Source: Willaertia magna (lineage: Eukaryota > Heterolobosea > Eutetramitea > Acrasida > Naegleriidae). Taken from it: 64,000 bases of DNA. Below, piece by piece: positions 54,043 through 61,484 of this stretch; positions within the stretch are counted from its first letter, which is position 1; every line of letters starts with the position of its first letter. A program made the position numbers and the translations under genes. The notes beneath the pieces were generated by a model, which saw only the letters and a list, made by a program, of their open reading frames with translations, was not told where the DNA came from and made no database searches. The stretch lies in the NCBI GenBank assembly GCA_902984215.1, contig CADWAF010001999.1, forward strand, positions 1 to 64,000, given 5' to 3'.

Positions 54043-56271
54043 ATGAAAAAAACCAATCTTTCCGATAGCCTTTCGGACGATTTTTTTGACGATAAGGATG
54101 ATTTAGATGATGATTTTTTAAAGAAAAAAACATTAGAATATATGTCATTAAAAGATGACAATGAACATTTAATAAATAATAACTCAAAGGCTACTAAAAA
54201 TGTAGATGCCATAAAGAAATGGGCTGAAGATGATTCTGAAGATAATGATTCATGGTCAATTGATGAAAAAGATGAAAGAAGAAAAGATGAAAATCAAAAT
54301 TATTTAGAAAATCAATCATTTAAAAGTCCATATCAATTACTTCAAGAAAAAATTGGTATCTCTTCAATAGAACCATTAAATGATTCTTCTTTTATTTTAA
54401 ATAATAATACAACAAATAATAATAATAATTTAAATATTAAACATTTTGAAGAAGGATCAGATGAAGAAGAAGATTGGTTTGCAGATGATGATAAAGAAAT
54501 TTCTTTTACAAATGATCAATCTTTAGAACCAATTGTAAAAACTGGAGAGAGAGCATCTGAAATTAATACTCAAACTAAATTACATGTAAAAATTGATAAT
54601 TTACCAATTTCTCCAACAATTTCTTCTAATAATGATATTGATGTGAATGATATACAAATTTCAGTAAATAATAATAGTTTACAAGATTTAATGAACAATA
54701 ATAATAATGAAGGAATTAAAACAACAAAATTTAATAGTAAATTAATAGAGGAAGATGATGATGATTCTGATCCTTGGTTTTCGGAGGGATCTATTAGTCC
54801 ACCGAAGCCTTTTTCACATTTAATTGATAATTTAAATCTTTCTGATAATAATATAGGAATATCTAATAGCTTTAATTCAAATAGTATGAATAATAAATTA
54901 AATAATATAGATTTAAAAGTTGTAGATGAAGATGAATCGGAATCTGATGATTGGTATAGTGACGAAGATGAAAAGGATGATAATTTAGAAGATAAAAGTA
55001 AAAAGAAAGGACCATTTGCTAATTTTTTTAAAGATGAAGAAAAGAAAGATGTTAATAATAGTAGTAGTATGAAATTAAAAGTTTCATTAGAGATACCAAA
55101 GATTGGTAATATAACAACTGGTACAAGTAGTGGAACGGGGATAGGAGGAATAACGGGACAATCTGGTAATGTAGATACAGCTAGAAGGATTAAAGAGGCT
55201 GAAAGTTTAACTTTAGAAGAATTAAATTTATTTCTAACGGATGTAACGAAACTGAAAGAAACGTATTTAAATTTATCAAATGCTGAAACTCAACAATTTT
55301 ACAGTAAATTATTAGCCTCTAATTTAAAAACGCAATTGTTAGTGAATAGTAGTAGTATTAATAATGAAGAAAATAGTATGAATAATAGTAGTAATAATAT
55401 TAATGGACAAGCCTTACCGAAAGAGATTGAAGATACAATGCCTGATGCTACAATGTTACCAAGTGATTGGCCAACAACTCTTTCCTTTTTCCAACAAAAG
55501 AAGGGACAAGGGATTACTGTAAAACTTGTTTATATCGAAAGTACTCAAACACCTTTTCCCGCAAAGTTATATAGTCCTGTGTTAAAATATTTTGGATCAA
55601 AATCAAAACAACTCGATGCTATATGTTCTGGATTAATTATTGGACCTTTTTTATTACATTGGAATACAATACATTCTTTAGTGATACCTAAAAAATTAGT
55701 TTCTGATGCATATTTATGTCAAACAAGAACACACAGAATTGCAGAACTATTTAATTTTTCTTTAGAAACTATTATTGATATAATTGCAAAAATTATTGTA
55801 GATTGGAATTTAAAAAAAGTGTACGATAGCCATTTTAGAAATTGTCAACATTTTGTAGAAAGAATAATAGAAGCACTTGGTATTAAAAAGGTTTTAGATG
55901 TTGAAAGAATTGGTAAAATATTATATAATTTTAATTCTAATTTAATACGAGAAGGTAAAGCAAATTTAGAATTTAATTTTTCAGATATAAAACAAGATAA
56001 ACTTTATACAGCACTAGAAAAGAAATATGGTACAACTAAAATAACATTTACAACACATGAACAATTAGATGAATTTATGAGGAATATTATTTCAGAAGAT
56101 CCGAACTTTACAATAACACATCATCAAGATTATTCACTTTTAGTTACTTTTGATCAAATCTTTTGGGCAAAACATGTTTTATCTCCAAATGATGAAACTT
56201 ATAAACCCTTAATAGATCAAGAAAAGAAACATACTTCCCTTTGTCCATTTGGTAAACCCACCTCTCTATAA
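54043..56271 (+). CDS. Acidic, Asn-rich protein with C-terminal LRAT/NlpC-P60-like (papain-fold) domain, tentative
   Basis: 742 aa, single exon, ATG right after an A-run. Residues 1-390 are disordered and acidic, with repeated DDxWxxDDxE-like phrases (EEDWFADDD, DSDPWFSEG, ESDDWYSDEDE) that look like short linear binding motifs. A helical stretch follows at ~390-430. The globular C-terminus (~480-735) has LDAICSGLIIGPFLLHWNTIHSL, then HFRNCQHFVERIIEALGI. A G-P-x(n)-W strand block followed by an NCxxF helix is the order seen in circularly permuted papain-fold proteins (LRAT, NlpC/P60), where the Cys of NCxHF is the nucleophile (Cys near residue 607). The catalytic His is not certain. An acyltransferase, thiol hydrolase or pseudoenzyme is possible. 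Confidence 0.6.
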   Translation: MKKTNLSDSLSDDFFDDKDDLDDDFLKKKTLEYMSLKDDNEHLINNNSKATKNVDAIKKWAEDDSEDNDSWSIDEKDERRKDENQNYLENQSFKSPYQLLQEKIGISSIEPLNDSSFILNNNTTNNNNNLNIKHFEEGSDEEEDWFADDDKEISFTNDQSLEPIVKTGERASEINTQTKLHVKIDNLPISPTISSNNDIDVNDIQISVNNNSLQDLMNNNNNEGIKTTKFNSKLIEEDDDDSDPWFSEGSISPPKPFSHLIDNLNLSDNNIGISNSFNSNSMNNKLNNIDLKVVDEDESESDDWYSDEDEKDDNLEDKSKKKGPFANFFKDEEKKDVNNSSSMKLKVSLEIPKIGNITTGTSSGTGIGGITGQSGNVDTARRIKEAESLTLEELNLFLTDVTKLKETYLNLSNAETQQFYSKLLASNLKTQLLVNSSSINNEENSMNNSSNNINGQALPKEIEDTMPDATMLPSDWPTTLSFFQQKKGQGITVKLVYIESTQTPFPAKLYSPVLKYFGSKSKQLDAICSGLIIGPFLLHWNTIHSLVIPKKLVSDAYLCQTRTHRIAELFNFSLETIIDIIAKIIVDWNLKKVYDSHFRNCQHFVERIIEALGIKKVLDVERIGKILYNFNSNLIREGKANLEFNFSDIKQDKLYTALEKKYGTTKITFTTHEQLDEFMRNIISEDPNFTITHHQDYSLLVTFDQIFWAKHVLSPNDETYKPLIDQEKKHTSLCPFGKPTSL

Positions 56272-56638
56272 AAAATTGATATTAATAAAATAAAAAAAAT
56301 TGTAATTATAAAGTTCAGTAAATCATTTTAAAACATCACCTTTATTACCTCTTCTAACAATATTCCAAATTTATTAATGATAAAAAATTTTCCTTCACAA
56401 TCCATTTCCTAAATACTTTCTATTTTTGTTTTGGAAAGGGATTTTAAATAAAATAAAAAGTAGGGAAATTTAATTTGTAATAAATTTAATTAAAAAAAAC
56501 AATCTAGATTTTAATTGCTTTGACAACTCATAACCTTGTTGTCAAAACCCTAATTACTTTTTGCTGCTGTGAACATTTCGCATTATTATTAGAGGCCTTC
56601 GCAATAGCAATCTCTTTTAAAAATCTAAGGAAAAAAAA
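56272..56638. other. Intergenic region, 367 bp
   Basis: Between two plus-strand genes. T/A-rich at first, then slightly more mixed sequence in the last 150 bp before the DGAT1-like ATG. Nothing recognised. Confidence 0.4.
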
Positions 56639-58657
56639 ATGATTAAAAATCCCAATAGTAGTACATCTTCTATGGATGGGGGTGGATCTAATAATTTAAA
56701 TGGCACCACTATCCCTCCTCCACAATTAGTAGTAGATTCCATTGATAACAATAATAATAATACTAACACTATCAGTAATGACACTAAACAAAAACGTCAG
56801 TCAAATAAGAAAAACAATAAAACATTAAATTCCGAAAGTAATCAAGATGCAGCTACCCTTCCTAAAGGTAACAACATTCAATCCAATAATAATAATCAAC
56901 AACAAAATGGTGCAGATTCAGACTCTGATACTTTAAGTACAGGTAGTACCACTAGTGATGCAAGTAGTGGAATAACAAACCTTGGTTCATTCCTCAAAAT
57001 GACAAACTTAAGAAAAGTTTATAAATCTTTAAAGAAGCAACAAAAAGAAGATTTAGATTTAGTTCAATCAGATGCAAGTCAATCTGAATCTGAAACTGGT
57101 TATAATTCAGGTGGCGGGAATAGAAGTGGTTACGGTAGTGGTAGTAATAACGCTACTACAGGTGGTGTTGGCGGGATTGCGAATGGAAGTAGTACAACTA
57201 CGGCTACTGTAGGTTTAAAGCCTTTTAAGTCTATTCATCCAATAATAAAACAACAACAAACAGTAAGTCAAGTGAATAGATTAGTTTGTATGAATAGACC
57301 TTCACTTTTAAGTAGAGATAGTGATAGAATAAATTCTTATAGAGGATTTATAAATTTAGGTATAATTATTTTAGTAGTTAGTCATTTACGTTTAATGTTA
57401 ATTAATTTACAAAAATATGGTATTTTATTAAATACACATGAATATATTGCAGCTTTTTTAAGAGATCCAAGTAATGGTTGGCCAGTTATTGGAATGTTCT
57501 TTGCTTTAAATATATTTCTTGTTTTAGCTTATGGTATTGAAAAGATTATTTCTATTTATATTAAAAACAAATTATATTCATTAATTAAAAAGAAAGAAAG
57601 TGAAAAGAGGAAAAAGATGTTATGGAAACAAATTGTTAGAAATGCAAGTTTATTTTCATTTTGTTGTTATTTTGTTTTATTAGTTTTGTTTTTAACAATT
57701 TATATTGGTTTTGTATGGTTTTCTAGTTGTCACCCAGTTGCTGGAATGATTTTAACTGGAATAATGACAATTGTATTTTTAAAATTAACTTCATATGCTG
57801 TTGTTAATGATCATTTAAGAGAAAAAGTTTGGGATAGAAGAGAAGCTGCAATTAGTAGCATTAATAGTAGTGGTGTTACTAGTTCTGCAACAACAGTTGG
57901 ATTTAAACAATACCCAAATAATATAACTTTAAATGATATTTATTATTTTATGTTGGCTCCAACTTTAGTTTATGAAGAACATTTTCCAAGAACGAAATCT
58001 ATAAGAATTAAAGTTTTATTAGGCATGATTGGAGAATTAATACTTTGTACTTTTTTACTTATTTTTATAGTAGAACAATATATGGTACCATTAGTTGAAA
58101 ATTCAATGGAACCATTAAGTAGTGGAGATGTTTTTAGAATATTTGAAAGATTATTAAAATTGACAGTACCTAATATTGTTGTTTGGGTAATTGGTTTTTA
58201 TGCATTCTTCCATTTATCCCTCAATATTATGGCTGAATTATTAAAGTTTGGTGATAGATTATTCTATTTAGATTGGTGGAATTGTACAGATATGTCATAC
58301 TTTTGGAGAACGTGGAATTTACCTGTTCACAAATGGCTTGTATTGCATGTATATTTACCTTTAGTTAATCATGGATTTAGTGCATCGTTTAGTAGTTTTG
58401 TTGTATTCTTTGTTTCTGCTCTATTCCACGAATTGGTTGTTTCTGTTCCTTTCCGTAATATTAAGCTTTGGGCTTTCTTTGCAATGGTAATTCAAATGCC
58501 AATGATTTATGTAACGAAGAAGTATTTTAAGGGCAAACAGATGGGTAATGTTATTTTCTGGGCATCATTTATGTTTGGTCAATCAAATTGTATATTACTT
58601 TATTACTTTGCATCACAGGGAAGTGCAACAACCCAACCAACAACTGATTATTATTAA
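56639..58657 (+). CDS. Diacylglycerol O-acyltransferase 1-like MBOAT enzyme
   Basis: 672 aa, single exon, ATG after a run of A's. Makes triacylglycerol (or sterol/wax esters) from acyl-CoA in the ER membrane. The N-terminal ~200 residues are disordered (Asn, Gln, Gly, Ser). Then RPSLLSRDSDRINSYRGFINLG (conserved DGAT1 start of TM1) leads into eight to nine membrane spans. Catalytic-region landmarks: FYLDWWNCTDMSYFWRTWNLPVHKW (acyl-CoA binding, ~542-566) and the MBOAT His in VSALFHELVVSVPFRNIKLWAF (~596). The C-terminus ends NVIFWASFMFGQSNCILLYYF, a DGAT1-like phrase. DGAT1 is preferred over sterol O-acyltransferase because of the R-x-S-x-L-S start and WWN context. Confidence 0.92.
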   Translation: MIKNPNSSTSSMDGGGSNNLNGTTIPPPQLVVDSIDNNNNNTNTISNDTKQKRQSNKKNNKTLNSESNQDAATLPKGNNIQSNNNNQQQNGADSDSDTLSTGSTTSDASSGITNLGSFLKMTNLRKVYKSLKKQQKEDLDLVQSDASQSESETGYNSGGGNRSGYGSGSNNATTGGVGGIANGSSTTTATVGLKPFKSIHPIIKQQQTVSQVNRLVCMNRPSLLSRDSDRINSYRGFINLGIIILVVSHLRLMLINLQKYGILLNTHEYIAAFLRDPSNGWPVIGMFFALNIFLVLAYGIEKIISIYIKNKLYSLIKKKESEKRKKMLWKQIVRNASLFSFCCYFVLLVLFLTIYIGFVWFSSCHPVAGMILTGIMTIVFLKLTSYAVVNDHLREKVWDRREAAISSINSSGVTSSATTVGFKQYPNNITLNDIYYFMLAPTLVYEEHFPRTKSIRIKVLLGMIGELILCTFLLIFIVEQYMVPLVENSMEPLSSGDVFRIFERLLKLTVPNIVVWVIGFYAFFHLSLNIMAELLKFGDRLFYLDWWNCTDMSYFWRTWNLPVHKWLVLHVYLPLVNHGFSASFSSFVVFFVSALFHELVVSVPFRNIKLWAFFAMVIQMPMIYVTKKYFKGKQMGNVIFWASFMFGQSNCILLYYFASQGSATTQPTTDYY

Positions 58658-58762
58658 ATTATTATTTTTCATAAATATATTTTACCATTCCCAAATTTGG
58701 AAGCAAAACACTAAAAAGGAAATAAGATTGCTCTTAATAGAAGGTGACAGATGATCACTGGA

Positions 58763-58835
58763 GCCTCCCTAGCTCAGTCGGTAGAGCGTTGGGCTTTTAA
58801 CCCAACGGTCGTGGGTTCGAGCCCCACGGAAGGCG
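58763..58835 (+). tRNA. tRNA-Lys (anticodon TTT), intronless
   Basis: 73 nt. D arm TAGCTCAGTCGGTAGAGC, anticodon arm GTTGGGCTTTTAACCCAAC with TTT, T arm GTGGGTTCGAGCCCCAC. The acceptor stem GCCTCCC/GGAAGGC has one C-A mismatch at pair 5-68. A T-run follows within 10 bases. It lies 105 bp after the DGAT1-like stop and 87 bp before the reductase ATG. Confidence 0.95.
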
Positions 58836-58843
58836 TCCAAAAA

Positions 58844-58848
58844 TTTTT
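58844..58848 (+). terminator. Pol III terminator of tRNA-Lys
   Basis: Five T's nine bases after the tRNA end. Confidence 0.65.
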
Positions 58849-58921
58849 GGTGCTGTATTTTGTAGGAGGAATTTTAAAAACACGTCGCCGTTCCAATAAA
58901 AAAAATACACAACAACAGAAA

Positions 58922-60244
58922 ATGATTTCCGATAGCACGACCGAAGAAGTTCAAGTAAACGAAAGTACTGCCAAACAAGAAGTTGTACAAAATCAACAAG
59001 AAAATAATGATAAAATCCACGTTTTTGTAAGTGGTATTACCGGATTTGTAGCTAGTGAAATTGTGAAACAATTACTAGAAAGAAAAAACTATATCATTCA
59101 CGGTACTGTCAGAAATGTTTCAAATAGTAAAGAAAAAGTAATTAACTCTTTAATTGAATATTCAAATGGAACATTAACTAGAGAAATTATTGAAAATAAT
59201 TTACAATTCTTTGAAGCAGATTTATTAAAAGAAGGTTCTTTTAAAGAGGCAATACAAGGTTGTCAATATGTTATGCATGTAGCCTCTCCTTATAAAATAG
59301 TTGTTGAAAATCCTCAAAGGTACGTGCATTTCCTTCTTATTTTGTGCTTATTATAAGGCTTTATTTTTTGAAAAAATTTTGGTCAATTATGGTGGGTGTG
59401 TTGGTTTTATAGAGATTTAGTTGATCCTGCATTGAATGGTACTTTGAATGTATTAAGGGAATGTGTAGAGATGAGAAAGTTACAAGATGATAATGATGAT
59501 AAGAGATTAAAGAGAGTTATTTTAACAAGTTCAGTTGCAGCTGTTGTGCATATTGCAGAGCCTGGTAAAGTTTATTCCGAAGAAGATTGGAATACAGGAA
59601 GCTCATTGAATGATAATCCTTACTTTTATTCAAAGACTTTAGCTGAAAAGGCAGCCTGGAAATTATTACAAGATACAGAAAAGGAGAAGGGTAAAGGCTT
59701 TTTAGAATTAGTTACTATTAATCCTTCAGGTGTTATAGGAGCTTGTATGTTTCCTGATTTAATTAATCAATCTCATGAAGTTATAACAAGGATTGTTAAG
59801 GGAGAGTTTCCAATGGTAATTGATCTTGGTTTTCCTTTTGTTGATATTAAAGATGTTGCTTTAGCTCATATCTTAGCAATGGAAAGTAAAGATGATTTCT
59901 CACCTTCTAAGCAAGAAAGATTTATTATTGCTTCCGATACTGTTCCAATGAAAGATTTTAGTAAATTTATTATTGACACTTTCCCTAAAGATCAACATAG
60001 TTGGGTAAAAGGAGTTCCAACTTTTGATATGACTGGAAAGTTTGGTAGTGGAATTGCTTATTTAGTTGGTTATACTCAACCAAAGCTTGTTAGAACTTTT
60101 TTACATTCTTCCCTAGGTAGACCACTTGTTTATTCCAATCAAAAGGCTAAAACGAGGTTAGGAATTAATTTTATTGATTGGAGACAATCTGTTAAGGAGA
60201 CAATTGAATGGTTGTTAAAGAGTGGAACTATTTTCAAAAAGTAA
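58922..60244 (+). CDS. NAD(P)-dependent extended SDR reductase (dihydroflavonol-4-reductase / aldehyde reductase-like)
   Basis: Exons 58922-59319 and 59413-60244 (93-nt intron, GTACGT...TATAG), 409 aa. Splicing gives NPQRDLVDPALNGTLNVL, the family-typical phrase. Cofactor motif: VFVSGITGFVASEIVKQLL (GxxGFxA, ~35-53). Active-site YxxxK is YFYSKTLAEKAAW (~205). LTSSVAAV supplies the catalytic Ser. C-terminal TRLGINFIDWRQSVKETIEWL matches the end of DFR/GRE2-type reductases. Likely reduces small carbonyl compounds such as methylglyoxal or aldehydes; true substrate unknown. The frame is open upstream through the tRNA-Lys gene, but ATG 58922 starts the folded part and is the sensible start. Confidence 0.9.
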
Positions 60245-60403
60245 ATTTAATCTGTTTACTTGCATTGAGATATATCTCTAGTGAATTGCAAAATTGTAAG
60301 ATTTAAAATTCAATTAATGTTTGTTCAAAACTTTTACTTTCTTTGTTTGTTGGACAAGATCAGCCACCATTTTCGATAACTCCACTTTACACACCTACCC
60401 CAC

Positions 60404-60859
60404 CTAAATGGCCCTCAAAAAAATCGAATTATAAATACTGTTAAAATCCTCTTTTTCACATTCAACAAAATCTCGCATAGAACAGTTTTCAATATCTTCC
60501 ATCCTTTTCTTTAAACATTTCTTAATATAATCTTTATTACAAATAATGTCTAATGCAGCTCAATAATGAAAAAGGTTTGTCACAAATTTCTTCATTTTTA
60601 AACAACTTTTAAGTTCATTAAATTCTTCCTCTCTTTCTAACATTTCCTTAATATATTCTTGTAAGGTAATATTTTCATTCAAAGCCATTTAACATTTAAA
60701 ATTATATGCTAATAAAGTATAATTTTCAAAATTGTAAAAGTGATTTTCATCAAAAAAGTAAACGTGGTGGATATCTTTAAATGTTAATATTTCTTTAATT
60801 GTTTGATTGTAAAAAATTCTACCCCAAAATATTGATGAACGCGCTGTCGTTCTTGCCAT
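60404..60859 (-). pseudogene. Broken gene with two in-frame stops, unknown family
   Basis: A 152-codon frame from ATG 60859 (MARTTARSSIFWGRIFYNQT) to TAG 60404 is interrupted by TAA at 60689-60691 and TGA at 60560-60562, with no frame change. Sequence character is uniform across both stops (helical, Lys/Glu/Cys, e.g. YIKEMLEREEEF, YIKKCLKKRMEDIENC). The repeating YIK..L... pattern suggests a helical repeat or F-box-associated protein, but I recognise no family. Lies 40 bp from the HAD nucleotidase gene, same strand. Confidence 0.55.
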
Positions 60860-60899
60860 AATTGAATTTAATTAAAAGTAAAATAAAACTCTTGAAAAT

Positions 60900-61400
60900 C
60901 TACTTTTCTTTAGACAAATCTTCCATTTCATCAATTAATTTTTCTGAAACTTCTTTCCAAGATTGACAAGCAACTAAAGTTTCAAATTTACTAGATTTTA
61001 AAATTTTTCTTGTACCAAATAGAATTGGTTTCACTCCATAACTTTCACAATCAATAATGTATGGAATATAATCATCTATCATATATAAACAATTTTTCTC
61101 TTTAGCAAAAGAACCTTTAGGACAATGATTTGTTAATGTTATTGATGAAAATTTTATATTTAATTTTATTTCAATCACAGAAACAATATTTTTAACTTCA
61201 TTAAAACAACTATCCTCTCTGGCAGTAATTAAATGAAAATTAAATCCGTGTTCTGCCAATAATGGTAAATACTTTTTTGCACTTTCTTTTATTTTCCATT
61301 TGGTAGACACAGCAAACATACTATCTCTGTACTGGTTTGTTGATGATATTAATGTATCGTCAAGATCCACACCCAAATTAAAGAAAGGACTATTATCCAT
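60900..61400 (-). CDS. HAD-superfamily 5'-nucleotidase-like phosphatase (NT5C-type)
   Basis: 166 aa, single exon, ATG after an A-run. HAD motif I is GVDLDDTLISS (Asp 12, Asp 14). Motif II region is FHLITAR (~55-61), motif III Lys is in CPKGSFAK (~93-100), and motif IV is YMIDDYIPYI (Asp 109/110). This set matches short deoxyribonucleotidases and relatives (NT5C, YorS-like), which lack a large cap. It probably removes the 5' phosphate from nucleotides or a related small substrate. A very common architecture in bacteria and viruses, so transfer is possible but not shown. Confidence 0.82.
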   Translation of the reverse strand: MDNSPFFNLGVDLDDTLISSTNQYRDSMFAVSTKWKIKESAKKYLPLLAEHGFNFHLITAREDSCFNEVKNIVSVIEIKLNIKFSSITLTNHCPKGSFAKEKNCLYMIDDYIPYIIDCESYGVKPILFGTRKILKSSKFETLVACQSWKEVSEKLIDEMEDLSKEK

Positions 61401-61484
61401 TTTTTTTTTGTAATCCTGGTTGAGTGCAATTTCTAAAGTTCGTCAATGCACCCCATTTCTTTACAAACCGAATTATAAATACTG

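Noticed and set aside
58751..58921. Upstream extension of the reductase frame
   Set aside because: It translates the tRNA-Lys gene; the ATG at 58922 starts the real protein.
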